DNA of 64,000 nt from an uncultured Candidatus Melainabacteria bacterium (GTDB lineage Bacteria > Cyanobacteriota > Vampirovibrionia > Gastranaerophilales > Gastranaerophilaceae): the NCBI GenBank assembly GCA_934717855.1, contig CAKUZI010000008.1, positions 54,200 through 118,199 on the forward strand, read 5' to 3'. Below, piece after piece: positions 33,837-41,663 of the stretch (positions are counted from its first letter, which is position 1; every line of letters starts with the position of its first letter). The position numbers and the translations under genes were made by a program. The notes under the pieces were generated by a model. It saw only the letters and a list, made by a program, of their open reading frames with translations. It did not search any database and had not been told where the DNA came from.

Positions 33837-34503
33837 AGTTCTAAAATTATGTAAGAGGTTGAATAAAGTTACAGCAGCCGAAATTGCACCGATTCTAATG
33901 ATAACAGAAGCCGAGGCAAGAGAGATTTTGAATGAACTTGTAAAAGAGGGTAGTTTAACCGTTAGGGAAGATTTGGTTTATTTTTACAAAGAAATTCAAA
34001 CTAAGCCGACATTACCATTATTCTTTGAATTCAGAGAACAAAAAGAAATTGAATTACTTTTAAAATGTTTTTGTGCTGAAGTGCCTACAGAGAAAACAAT
34101 ATGGATAACAGAAATTGGTATTAATATTGTTAATAAGTTTAATTCTTATTTTCGGAAATTAATTTATGAAAAACAATTAAAGGAGTTAGTAAAATTATTT
34201 GATAACAATCCCCAAATGGCAAAAGAAAGGACATTTTTAGGAAAATTAGTTTATATGTATTATTACAACAATAAAGTATTTGTATCAGCAAAAAATTTAC
34301 AAAATCTATCTCCTTTAAAACCAATATCCAAGAATGATATAACTGAATTTAAAAAAGTTTATTTAAAATTAACAAGAAGAATTTATCATAATAGTATGTA
34401 CAATTTGATGCATTACCATTTAGCAGAACAGATTTTTAGGTTAGAACATAGTTACGATGATATCTATGAGGAAATAAAAAGTATTATGTACAATCATACA
34501 TAA
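33826..34503 (+). CDS. Third gene of the transposition operon, winged-helix-like N-terminus
   Basis: A 225-residue protein. The first 70 residues look like a winged helix (KVTAAEIAPILMITEAEAREIL, then LVKEGSLTVREDLVYF). The rest is helical and aromatic-rich, with AKERTFLGKLVYMYYYNNKVFV. I do not recognise the family. It overlaps the MuB-like gene by 11 bp, so it is expressed with the transposition proteins and may be an early regulator or an accessory target-selection factor. It is convergent with the minus-strand block that follows. Confidence 0.7.
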   Translation: MKNKVLKLCKRLNKVTAAEIAPILMITEAEAREILNELVKEGSLTVREDLVYFYKEIQTKPTLPLFFEFREQKEIELLLKCFCAEVPTEKTIWITEIGINIVNKFNSYFRKLIYEKQLKELVKLFDNNPQMAKERTFLGKLVYMYYYNNKVFVSAKNLQNLSPLKPISKNDITEFKKVYLKLTRRIYHNSMYNLMHYHLAEQIFRLEHSYDDIYEEIKSIMYNHT

Positions 34504-34516
34504 TACAAAAATCAGT

Positions 34517-34711
34517 TTATTTTAAATTTTTTAATCGTTCAATTTCTGCTTGCAATTCTTTTATATACAAAGCTGCTGCTCCAAGAATATTTTTACAATT
34601 AGTATAGCCATAAGTCTCATATAAATTCCCTTCTTCAGTAATACCGACTATATATTTATCTTTTTGAAACAATATTTTTTCTGCCATATTTATCTCCTTA
34701 TTGAATTTCAT
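34517..34711 (-). CDS. Small phage protein, unknown
   Basis: A 64-residue protein ending in a short helix (LYIKELQAEIERLKNLK) that could form a coiled coil. Start at MNMAEKILF or the earlier ATG; AAGGAGATAAAT precedes MAEKIL. Last gene of the minus-strand block. Function unknown. It overlaps its upstream neighbour. Confidence 0.6.
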   Translation of the reverse strand: MKFNKEINMAEKILFQKDKYIVGITEEGNLYETYGYTNCKNILGAAALYIKELQAEIERLKNLK

Positions 34712-34922
34712 TGTTATCTAAATTTTCAATAGCTGTTATTGAATCCATTTCTATATTATATTTTTTGCCGTTTTCATCAACACAGGTTGCAAATGGGATA
34801 TTGCCATCAGCATAAACATTTGTCCAAGTGTAAAGTACAATTCCCAACTTTTTGGTTTCTAGATTTAAAACCTTTGTTCCAAATAATCTTCTGTCAAAAT
34901 CTTTTAAATTCTCTAATGTCAT
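34698..34922 (-). CDS. Small phage protein, unknown
   Basis: A 74-residue protein with a beta-rich pattern (RLFGTKVLNLETKKLGIVLYTW, KKYNIEMDSI). Not recognised. The start is preceded by GAAAGGACAAA. Its leader contains copy 1 of the hairpin repeat shared with two other genes of this block. Confidence 0.6.
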   Translation of the reverse strand: MTLENLKDFDRRLFGTKVLNLETKKLGIVLYTWTNVYADGNIPFATCVDENGKKYNIEMDSITAIENLDNNEIQ

Positions 34923-34942
34923 AATTTTGTCCTTTCTGTTTA

Positions 34943-35020
34943 TTTACATTCACATTAATCGAATAGATGCAACGACTATTCAAGTCTATTGCACCTGTTT
35001 CGTATCATTCGGACACATTC
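34943..35020 (-). promoter_or_regulatory. Hairpin leader repeat, copy 1
   Basis: On the minus strand: GTGTCCGAATGATACG, then a hairpin with arms around ATTGCACC/GGTGCAAT-type sequence and an inner GACT-AGTC stem. About 90% identical to the leader at 35640-35716. It directly precedes the ribosome binding site of the gene starting at 34922. Confidence 0.7.
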
Positions 35021-35376
35021 TAAATTTCTATTTTTAGAGCATTTATGATTTCTGGTTGATTAGTTCCACATGCATAAAATCTTGTTGTTACTTTGGTTAA
35101 ACCTATTAGCTTTGCTCCTTGCTTTTCAAATTCAGCTAATATATCAATCACACTTGTAAATCTAGATGATATAGTAATTTCTTTCAAACCGAACTCTTTG
35201 CAATTTTTGATTATGCCTTCAACATCGCTTTCCCATATAACATCTTCAAAATCTAAATTTTCGTTTGTTGTTTCTTGAGTTCTAATGTATGCCCAGTAAA
35301 AAGTTCTGTTAATTCCGACATCTTCAAGTAATACATTCATATTTTTAACTTTTTCAATTTTATCTATTGTTTTCAT
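35020..35376 (-). CDS. Phage protein, unknown
   Basis: A 118-residue protein with a mixed alpha/beta pattern (MKTIDKIEKVKNMNVLLEDV, FYWAYIRTQETTNENLDFED, KEITISSRFTSVIDILAEFE). The length and composition resemble DUF7698-like phage accessory proteins, but I am not sure. The start MKTIDK is preceded by ATAAGGGGC; an in-frame ATG 36 bases upstream would overlap the neighbouring gene and lacks a good site. Confidence 0.6.
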   Translation of the reverse strand: MKTIDKIEKVKNMNVLLEDVGINRTFYWAYIRTQETTNENLDFEDVIWESDVEGIIKNCKEFGLKEITISSRFTSVIDILAEFEKQGAKLIGLTKVTTRFYACGTNQPEIINALKIEI

Positions 35377-35389
35377 TTTTGTTAGCCCC

Positions 35390-35614
35390 TTATCTGTTTG
35401 CTTTTGTACCATCTGAGAATGTTAATTCTTTTACTAATAAATCCCCGCTTGACGAATCTCTTGAGTATTTGATACTTTTAAATCCGTTTTCATCGCTAAA
35501 TGCAAATCCTCCAACTGATTCAAAAGCAATTCCATACTTTTTAGAAATTTTTTCTAATTCAGTAATAAATTTTTGGTAATTACGTTCTTCTTTTTCTTCT
35601 AAATAAATGCCCAT
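35390..35614 (-). CDS. Small phage protein, unknown
   Basis: A 74-residue acidic protein (MGIYLEEKEERNYQKFI at the start, GIAFESVGGFAFSDENG in the middle). Not recognised. It is preceded by GAAAGGACAAAACG and by copy 2 of the hairpin leader. Confidence 0.55.
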   Translation of the reverse strand: MGIYLEEKEERNYQKFITELEKISKKYGIAFESVGGFAFSDENGFKSIKYSRDSSSGDLLVKELTFSDGTKANR

Positions 35615-35639
35615 CGTTTTGTCCTTTCGTTGTTTTGTT

Positions 35640-35716
35640 TTACATACACATTAATCGAATAGGTGCAACGACTATTCAAGTCTATTGCACCTATTTCGTA
35701 TCATTCAGACACATTA
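35640..35716 (-). promoter_or_regulatory. Hairpin leader repeat, copy 2
   Basis: Minus strand GTGTCTGAATGATACGAAAT followed by a near-perfect stem, AATAGGTGCAA pairing with TTGCACCTATT, whose loop contains GACT-AGTC. A likely 5' leader or promoter element of the gene starting at 35614. Confidence 0.7.
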
Positions 35717-36061
35717 AAGTATTTCCGTTATATATTTTTTCAAGCGTTCAACATCTCTATCAAATTCTCGTTTTGCGTTTGGAGCTTTTTCATCTCTGTA
35801 TGGCACACAATAACAAAGTCCTTCTGGAGTTTTCATTTCGGAATGTGGTATAAAATAAATCAATTTCCATTCTAAACCGTCAAGTGCTGAAGCTCTTGCA
35901 TAGCATTGTCTTTTGTAACCATCAGACTGTAATTCGAGTTTGATTTTTAAATTCTTATATTCATAGATTACACGCCTTGAAATTGATTGATGACTTGATG
36001 AATAAGTTATATCCTCAATAACCTTTTCCGTTGTTTTCTTTGTCGTTTTTACTACTGGCAT
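35714..36061 (-). CDS. Phage protein, unknown
   Basis: A 115-residue basic protein (MPVVKTTKKTTEKVIEDITY at the start). The middle is beta-rich (YEYKNLKIKLELQSDGYKR) and the end is DAPNAKREFDRDVERLKKYI-like helical. No family recognised. Spaced 12 bp from the upstream DUF4314-like gene with a clear AAGGAGATATATTT site. Confidence 0.6.
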   Translation of the reverse strand: MPVVKTTKKTTEKVIEDITYSSSHQSISRRVIYEYKNLKIKLELQSDGYKRQCYARASALDGLEWKLIYFIPHSEMKTPEGLCYCVPYRDEKAPNAKREFDRDVERLKKYITEIL

Positions 36062-36073
36062 AAATATATCTCC

Positions 36074-36277
36074 TTAAATTTTAATTATTTTATCTTCGGG
36101 ATAAGCAACACCAAGCATTGAACCGTTATCCCATTTAACATGGATTGTGCCTATATCATCAACATAATTTACTGTTCCTAATGTCCCAATCGGTGGTGCT
36201 GAAATATCGTTCATTTCGACCAATTTGATTCTTGTACCTGATGGATATTGTTCTTTTAACCGTTTTATAATTTCCAT
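36074..36277 (-). CDS. DUF4314-like small protein
   Basis: A 67-residue SH3-like or KOW-like beta barrel protein. The pattern PSGTRIKLVEMNDISAPPIG, GTVNYVDDIGTIHVKWDNG and LGVAYPEDKI is that of the DUF4314 family common in phages and plasmids of gut bacteria. Function unknown; such barrels often bind protein or nucleic acid. Co-transcribed with neighbours on both sides. Confidence 0.75.
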   Translation of the reverse strand: MEIIKRLKEQYPSGTRIKLVEMNDISAPPIGTLGTVNYVDDIGTIHVKWDNGSMLGVAYPEDKIIKI

Positions 36278-36287
36278 GTTTTCCCCC

Positions 36288-37106
36288 TTATACTAAATAT
36301 TGTGAAAATACTTTCTTAAATTCTTCTGCTGTCTTAATTTGAAGTTCAATAGCTTGTTCTAGATTTTCTTCTTTTGAAATATCAACTCCAAGTGTTTTTC
36401 TTATTCTTGAAGATTTTTTGCCTTCAATTGGTTGCCATTCTAAATATCCAAGTTGTTCTTCGATATCAGCTTTATGCTCAAATAATTTTTCGAAAATAGA
36501 TTGATCGTTATTGATAAAAATCTCAGTTGCAACACAATTTAATCTAGTATTTACAGTTTGCATTATTTGAACTCCACGTTTTCCTAGTGATAAATACTGA
36601 AAATGCTGAGGTTTTGGTTCAACTTGCATTTCACTTTGAAGCTCATCACAAATTTCAAAATATTTTTGCCAATATTTTTCTTGAAAAACTTTAGCAGGAG
36701 CATTCAGATTAACTTCTCGTTTAGTTCGGATATTTTTTTCTGGTTTTAAAACGCATTCAATATTCATTTTATCGTCATTTAAATATGCTTTAAAAACAAA
36801 GATTTTAGTTCCTTTTACACTAAATTTGTTTAATGTTTTAACGACTTCAAGAAGTTCATCTTTTGGAGAAGTAACTATCCAAACAATAAATGGAGGTTTT
36901 GGTAAATTTTGAATTGTTGAATCTGCTAATGCTGAAGATAGTGTTTCAATTTTTTGAGTCAAATCACAAATTGTAAGAACAACTTCACCTTCGATGTTTG
37001 AATAATTTGCTAATGTTGAAGTAATAATTGGGAAATCATAATCTGCGATAAATTCTTCAAAATTCTTTTTGCTTTTTAGTGCTTCTTCAGCTGTAATTGT
37101 AGTCAT
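36288..37106 (-). CDS. Phage protein, unknown
   Basis: A 272-residue soluble protein with an alternating beta/alpha N-terminal half (EEFIADYDFPIITSTLANYS, PFIVWIVTSPKDELLEVVKT, GTKIFVFKAYLNDDKM) and a helical, basic second half. No catalytic motif was recognised. Its leader contains the diverged third copy of the GTGTCTGAATGATAC element. It might be a phage-encoded interference or accessory factor, but nothing in the sequence shows this. Confidence 0.6.
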   Translation of the reverse strand: MTTITAEEALKSKKNFEEFIADYDFPIITSTLANYSNIEGEVVLTICDLTQKIETLSSALADSTIQNLPKPPFIVWIVTSPKDELLEVVKTLNKFSVKGTKIFVFKAYLNDDKMNIECVLKPEKNIRTKREVNLNAPAKVFQEKYWQKYFEICDELQSEMQVEPKPQHFQYLSLGKRGVQIMQTVNTRLNCVATEIFINNDQSIFEKLFEHKADIEEQLGYLEWQPIEGKKSSRIRKTLGVDISKEENLEQAIELQIKTAEEFKKVFSQYLV

Positions 37107-37127
37107 TTTGACCTCCTTTTGATTTTT

Positions 37128-37245
37128 TTACATTGACATTCATCGATTAAAGCAGGTCGAATTGGAAGTCATTCAGACTATTCTGTATCATTCAGACACA
37201 ATTAACCCTGTAGGAATGAGTTCCTTTACAGGAAACTCATCCACT
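37128..37245 (-). promoter_or_regulatory. Leader repeat copy 3 and nested hairpin
   Basis: Holds the conserved GTGTCTGAATGATAC block (here followed by a different stem) and, at about 37209-37237, the hairpin ATGAGTTCCT-TTAC-AGGAAACTCAT, itself overlapping a CCTGTA/TACAGG inverted repeat. It lies between the lysis-type genes and the accessory genes. Confidence 0.55.
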
Positions 37246-37308
37246 TTTAAATCAGGGATACCGTAAGGTTTAGAGGAGGAGAGAAAAACTTTCAATATTT
37301 TAAATGCC

Positions 37309-37599
37309 TTATGCTCTCAATTCTTTTGCAACTTCCAATAAGTAATTTGCAAAAGTTTCAATCGCTGAAACACCTTGATTAAAACAATAATCATCAAGTT
37401 CGTTTGGCGTATTCTTGATTTTATCTTTTAATTTAAACAAACTATCAATCGCAGGCTGAGTGTATTTTGCGAGATTTTCGTATAATTTTGTAATTGAAGT
37501 TGGAACTTTCTTTTGAATCAGTTTCAAGATAAATGGTTGAACAACCAACCAAATTGCACTAAAATCTTTCCAGTTTTTAATAATAGAAAAAATGTTCAT
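37309..37599 (-). CDS. Small protein next to the amidase, possible lysis accessory
   Basis: A 96-residue mostly helical protein with one weakly hydrophobic stretch near the N-terminus (FSAIWLVVQPFILKLI). Position immediately downstream of the amidase (the start codon overlaps the amidase stop) suggests a holin-like or lysis-regulating role, but the hydrophobic segment is short and a holin family cannot be named. Confidence 0.5.
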   Translation of the reverse strand: MNIFSIIKNWKDFSAIWLVVQPFILKLIQKKVPTSITKLYENLAKYTQPAIDSLFKLKDKIKNTPNELDDYCFNQGVSAIETFANYLLEVAKELRA

Positions 37600-38117
37600 T
37601 AATCAAGTCCTTTCTGTTTTTTCTGTTGTAATATGTACCATTGGATTTTATTCCTCAAATAATCGCCAACTCTGTCTTTTGCAAGATTTGGCAAATATGG
37701 AAGATATGTAAAATCAATTTTTGTGGCACTTGTTGTATTTGGGTGAGTTTGACCGAATTCATAATGAGTAAAAACGGTTTTATTAGTTACTGGGATTCCG
37801 TATGCCGTACACAATTTCGCAACTTTTGCACACATAGCTTCCACTTGTTTTTGTGTAAGAGGATATTTTGTTTTCTTATTTTGTAAATTGAATCCGTACA
37901 TTCCGCAACAAGAAACACCAATACAACCTGTATTTCCACCTCCACAATGTTTGGCGTATATTCCGTCAGTACAATTCAGATTATCTTCAGGCTTGTATTT
38001 GCCTTTATATTCTTTTCCGTTTTTATCAAAAAGTAAGTGGTAGCAATCAAAATTCTGTTCACAGGGCATATTCGCTCCACCTGTCCAATGCAGACAAATT
38101 TTAGTTAGTGATGTCAT
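37599..38117 (-). CDS. N-acetylmuramoyl-L-alanine amidase (endolysin)
   Basis: Amidase_2/PGRP-fold enzyme of 172 residues that cuts the amide bond between muramic acid and the stem peptide at lysis. Zinc ligands fit the family: His in ICLHWTGG near the N-terminus, His in FTHYEFGQTHPN and a downstream acidic or Cys position. The start MTSLTKICLHWT is preceded by AAGGAGAATAAA; an in-frame ATG 75 bases upstream would run into the tail fibre gene. No signal peptide, so release depends on a holin. Confidence 0.85.
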   Translation of the reverse strand: MTSLTKICLHWTGGANMPCEQNFDCYHLLFDKNGKEYKGKYKPEDNLNCTDGIYAKHCGGGNTGCIGVSCCGMYGFNLQNKKTKYPLTQKQVEAMCAKVAKLCTAYGIPVTNKTVFTHYEFGQTHPNTTSATKIDFTYLPYLPNLAKDRVGDYLRNKIQWYILQQKKQKGLD

Positions 38118-38127
38118 TTTATTCTCC

Positions 38128-38628
38128 TTATTTATATCTGATACATATATGAACCACTTGCGATGGTGGTTGAACTGTTTTAGACTTTCCATAAATGGAA
38201 TTATTCGCAGAAGCCTTACTTGTTGTTAATGCTTTTTGATGTCCATAGTCAGGACTTCCTCTGCCTTCTTCTGCAATACCATTTACATCCCAATATAGTG
38301 CTGTTACGGTATGTGTGTGATCGGGAATTCCTGCCTCAATTTTTGTTCCACATGCTGTTCCGGGTTGTAAAAATCTTTTTGAAATATTGTAATCAGGAAT
38401 TCTGAATTCATCAGAAGATTCCGTTCCGTCATTAAATTTATTGCCAATAACTGCGTGTAATTGAGAATAATCTGCAATTTTTAATTTATATCCATCGCAA
38501 GGTAAACATTTTTCATCAACATAATTTATGGGATAAGTTATTAATGAACCTACAAACTCAGGTGTTAATGCGTTTTTATTGTAATTATTTTGATTTAAAG
38601 GATTTGTTTTTAATGATTTTATTTCCAT
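38128..38628 (-). CDS. Tail collar/fibre protein, paralogue 1
   Basis: A 166-residue receptor-binding type protein. The N-terminal collar domain (LTPEFVGSLITYPINY, CLPCDGYKL, FRIPDYNISKRFLQPG) and the C-terminal tail (SKTVQPPSQVVHICIRYK) are shared with the next two genes, while the middle differs. It contains DHTHTVTALYW, a His-rich segment like metal-binding fibre tips. One of three tandem paralogues expected to vary in host-surface binding. Confidence 0.85.
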   Translation of the reverse strand: MEIKSLKTNPLNQNNYNKNALTPEFVGSLITYPINYVDEKCLPCDGYKLKIADYSQLHAVIGNKFNDGTESSDEFRIPDYNISKRFLQPGTACGTKIEAGIPDHTHTVTALYWDVNGIAEEGRGSPDYGHQKALTTSKASANNSIYGKSKTVQPPSQVVHICIRYK

Positions 38629-38634
38629 TTTTCC

Positions 38635-39171
38635 CTACTTATACTTGATACATACATGGACAATTTGTGATGGTGGCTGAACTGTGTTTGATTTCCCATA
38701 TACTGCACTTGAGAGCATTGCATTTAGATAGAATCCTCCAACTGCACCACCTCTTCCATTTGAATGATAAAAGAATGTTCCATTGATATTGTTTCCATAA
38801 ACAGCCCCTGAAGCATAGTTATAGCCGGGTTCTGCTCCGACATTGTTCCAACCCCCTGTAATATTTGGAAGTCCTGCTTCAATCTTTTTCCCAACTTCTC
38901 CCCCCGGTTGTAGAAAATTTTGAGTAATATTGTAATCAGGGATTCGGAATTCATCTTCTGCCTCATTTCCTGAGTTAAAGTTTTTACCTATTACTGAGTA
39001 TAATTTTTTGTAATCCATAATTTTTAAAACATACCCATCACAAGCTAAACAATCTTCAGGTGTGATTTTTATTGGAGCAATAAATATAAAGCCTATTTTA
39101 CTAGGAGTTAATATATTTTTATGATAACCATTTTGGTTTATATTTTTTGTTTTAATATTTAAAATTTTCAT
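38635..39171 (-). CDS. Tail collar/fibre protein, paralogue 2
   Basis: A 178-residue paralogue with the same frame: LTPSKIGFIFIAPIKI, CLACDGYVLKI, FRIPDYNITQNFLQPGG, IEAGLPNITG, then a Gly/Asn/Tyr-rich variable centre (GYNYASGAVYGNNINGTFFY) and the constant end SNTVQPPSQIVHVCIKYK. Separated from its neighbours by 2 to 6 bp, so all three copies are co-translated. Confidence 0.85.
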   Translation of the reverse strand: MKILNIKTKNINQNGYHKNILTPSKIGFIFIAPIKITPEDCLACDGYVLKIMDYKKLYSVIGKNFNSGNEAEDEFRIPDYNITQNFLQPGGEVGKKIEAGLPNITGGWNNVGAEPGYNYASGAVYGNNINGTFFYHSNGRGGAVGGFYLNAMLSSAVYGKSNTVQPPSQIVHVCIKYK

Positions 39172-39173
39172 TG

Positions 39174-39695
39174 TTATTTATACTTAATGCATATGTGTAC
39201 CGTTTGAGATGGTGGTTGGACAGATTCAGAGTTGCCAAAAATTTGGTTAGATAACGCAGCATTAAAAAATTTTGTATAATATGAATCATTATTTACATTA
39301 TTCCAATATGCCTGACCAACAGAATTATAAGTAGAGGTAAAACATCCTCCAACACCTGAACCTCGGCTAATAAAACTTCCTGTAATATTAGGAATACCTG
39401 CTTCTATTTTTATTCCGACATTGCTACTTGGTTGCAAAAATCTTTTTGAAACATTGTAATCAGGAACTCTGAACGTGCCGACTTCATCATTTGCTTGATT
39501 GAATTTTGTGCCAATAATTGAATATAGTTCTTGAAAATCCTCAATCAGCAAAGAATATCCATCACAAGATAAACAGTCATCAGGAGTAAAATCTATCGGA
39601 TAAATAAAAAGTGTTCCGATTCTTTCTTTTGTTAAGAGGTTCTTGTGATAACCGTTTTGATTTAATTGTGGGGTTTTTATCTTATTAAGTTTCAT
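39174..39695 (-). CDS. Tail collar/fibre protein, paralogue 3
   Basis: A 173-residue paralogue: LTKERIGTLFIYPIDF, CLSCDGYSLLI, FRVPDYNVSKRFLQPS, IEAGIPNITGSFIS, a variable centre with SVGQAYWNNVNNDSYYTKFF and the constant end SESVQPPSQTVHICIKYK. Its start overlaps the end of the fibre-assembly-like gene upstream by 11 bp. Confidence 0.85.
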   Translation of the reverse strand: MKLNKIKTPQLNQNGYHKNLLTKERIGTLFIYPIDFTPDDCLSCDGYSLLIEDFQELYSIIGTKFNQANDEVGTFRVPDYNVSKRFLQPSSNVGIKIEAGIPNITGSFISRGSGVGGCFTSTYNSVGQAYWNNVNNDSYYTKFFNAALSNQIFGNSESVQPPSQTVHICIKYK

Positions 39696-40257
39696 TCAAT
39701 TCCTTTAATTCTGTTCTTAATCTTTCAACTTCTGAATTGTAATAATCTAACCAAGTTTCGCCAGTTGTTTCATCTTTAACCGATGGTTCACAAATCGCTC
39801 GGATTCTTTTTGAATCTAATTCCAACAATTCCTGCGTAATTTCAGATTTTCTAATTTCAATTTCTTTTAATTTTAGGTATTGTGCATATTCTTCTGTATC
39901 TGAAATGTCTACAAATTTTTTATCAACAATTTTGTATTTTTCAGGATTCTTTAAAATATCTAAAGCCATTTCTTTTGAAACTTTTTGAAAACCTGACTTG
40001 ATTTCACCAACATAATCAATAATTGAAGTTTCTTTTGTCTCAATATTTATTTGAGTTTCGCCTCTAAAATCAGGCTCTATATCCCAAGATGTTCCATTCC
40101 AAATAGCAATTTCTTTGTCTTTTGTTTTTGGTGGTTCAACAAATGTTGCCATTGACGGTAATAAATATTCACTTTGTCGCCTTGGATTTTTTAATGCAGG
40201 ATATTTACCTAAAAAAGCATTCCCTTCTGTGTTGTAACTGTAATAGTATTTTGTCAT
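39685..40257 (-). CDS. Tail fibre-associated protein (assembly-like)
   Basis: A 190-residue protein beginning MTKYYYSYNTEGNAFLGKYP, with PPKTKDKEIAIWNGTSWDIEPDFRG in the middle, a motif common in small tail-fibre assembly or DUF4376-like proteins. A helical C-terminal half follows (RKSEITQELLELDSKRIRAI, VERLRTELKELNE). Located between the large fibre gene and the collar paralogues, it probably helps fold or attach them. Confidence 0.7.
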   Translation of the reverse strand: MTKYYYSYNTEGNAFLGKYPALKNPRRQSEYLLPSMATFVEPPKTKDKEIAIWNGTSWDIEPDFRGETQINIETKETSIIDYVGEIKSGFQKVSKEMALDILKNPEKYKIVDKKFVDISDTEEYAQYLKLKEIEIRKSEITQELLELDSKRIRAICEPSVKDETTGETWLDYYNSEVERLRTELKELNET

Positions 40258-40286
40258 TTCTTCTCCTTAATCTCTCTTTTTTTGTT

Positions 40287-41663
40287 CTATTTCTCGCCAC
40301 CTTCAAGAGTAAAAACTCCAATCGGTACAAGATTTGTTTCTTGCCAAATATTCAACAAGAAAATATAGCTTGCTAACGGTTCAAGAATCTTGAACCAAAC
40401 ATCATTAGCACTAAAATCTGTCGGTTCTAACATTTGAGTAAAAATTGTGTTAGATAATGCTACCAAAGAATAACCGTCTTCTTCATCGTTATTCACAAAC
40501 AAATTAAAGTCTTTTGTTTCGGCAGCAGTTTCAGGACACAAATTTATTACATCTAAAACCAAGTTGTTTTCTACATTATGAGTTGTGCTATTTGCTGTTG
40601 TATAAGTAAATGGAGCATTTGCCGTAATATAGATATGAGTTGTAATATTACCATTTAATTCGTAGGTTTCTTGATCTCCAATGCAGATTTTTGTTAAATT
40701 CAAATAAGTTACAAAGCCAATAGAATTAGTAAATTCAGCATCAGAAAAACATTCAACACCAACTGCTAAAGTTTCTTTGACATAAAATTCACCAACAACT
40801 GTTTCAGAATAATGTCCGTCATCTAATTCGCTCAATGTTCCAATTTCACCAAATGCAATCGTTTTGTTCTCTGTATCAACGGCAACAATAGTATTTGCAA
40901 CTTGTGTTAACTCGCTATCAGAATAAACAACAGCATCTTTTTCAAAAACAAAATCTGGTGAAACATAAAATGCTCCGAGTGAACTTGCTGTGTATTTTAC
41001 AACTTTCACAACATCATAAGTTAATAAATCAGGATTACCTTTTGAATCTAACTTACAAGAATTCAAGCAAAATGGAGTTAATATACTTTTTGTTTTGATT
41101 TCAGGAATAAATTGCAAAGGAATTAAACCGTTTTCATTAACAGGAGCATAACCGTTTGGTTGTCCTTTTTCTGCGATAGCTTGAAATTTTGTATTAATTT
41201 CTTCCGATAATTTCCCAAGTTCTTCTTTTGTCGCAGTTTGGATATCAGGATTAATAATCAATTCTGCTAATTCTGTATTAGATAATTGAATTTCAATTCT
41301 GATGGTTAATTCTTTTACAGTTCCGCTATCAGGAGATTGTTTTATTGTTTCAGGGAATTTAGATATAACAAGTAAATTGCCGTTGTTATCAAAAATACCG
41401 GCTTCTCTAACGGTAAAACCTCCAACGTCAGCAGGAACTGTTGTTAAACAATAAAATCTTTTACCATCCCACTCACATTCTTGGATTTCACCTCTCCAAA
41501 CTTCATGTTTCAAAGCAGTTTGGCTTGTTGATGGAGTATAATAATTTCCACCACCATCACCAAGAGCGATTTCAAAGACATCGAAAGGTGTTCCGTTTTT
41601 TATAGAATTTAATTGTTTTTGTGCGCCATAATCTGTAACTAAGGAATAAAATTCTTCAGCCAT
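40287..41663 (-). CDS. Phage tail-collar fibre protein (P2 H-like N-terminus)
   Basis: A 458-residue fibre protein. The N-terminal 150 residues (FYSLVTDYGAQKQLNSIKNG, IALGDGGGNYYTPS, FTVREAGIFDNNGNLLVISK) are the baseplate-attaching domain of contractile-tail fibres (DUF3751 type). PNGYAPVNENGLIPLQFIPE is the usual shaft motif. The distal part is beta-rich and not recognised. It follows the P2 I-like gene directly, as H follows I in phage P2. Confidence 0.88.
   Translation of the reverse strand: MAEEFYSLVTDYGAQKQLNSIKNGTPFDVFEIALGDGGGNYYTPSTSQTALKHEVWRGEIQECEWDGKRFYCLTTVPADVGGFTVREAGIFDNNGNLLVISKFPETIKQSPDSGTVKELTIRIEIQLSNTELAELIINPDIQTATKEELGKLSEEINTKFQAIAEKGQPNGYAPVNENGLIPLQFIPEIKTKSILTPFCLNSCKLDSKGNPDLLTYDVVKVVKYTASSLGAFYVSPDFVFEKDAVVYSDSELTQVANTIVAVDTENKTIAFGEIGTLSELDDGHYSETVVGEFYVKETLAVGVECFSDAEFTNSIGFVTYLNLTKICIGDQETYELNGNITTHIYITANAPFTYTTANSTTHNVENNLVLDVINLCPETAAETKDFNLFVNNDEEDGYSLVALSNTIFTQMLEPTDFSANDVWFKILEPLASYIFLLNIWQETNLVPIGVFTLEGGEK

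Noticed and set aside
34739..34924. Plus-strand ORFs inside the minus-strand accessory genes (also around 35367 and 35635)
   Set aside because: They overlap better-supported minus-strand genes with ribosome binding sites and are rich in Phe, Ser and His, as expected for antisense shadows.
38128..39695. Diversity-generating retroelement behind the fibre paralogues
   Set aside because: No reverse transcriptase, no template repeat and no adenine-biased variable region were seen in the window.
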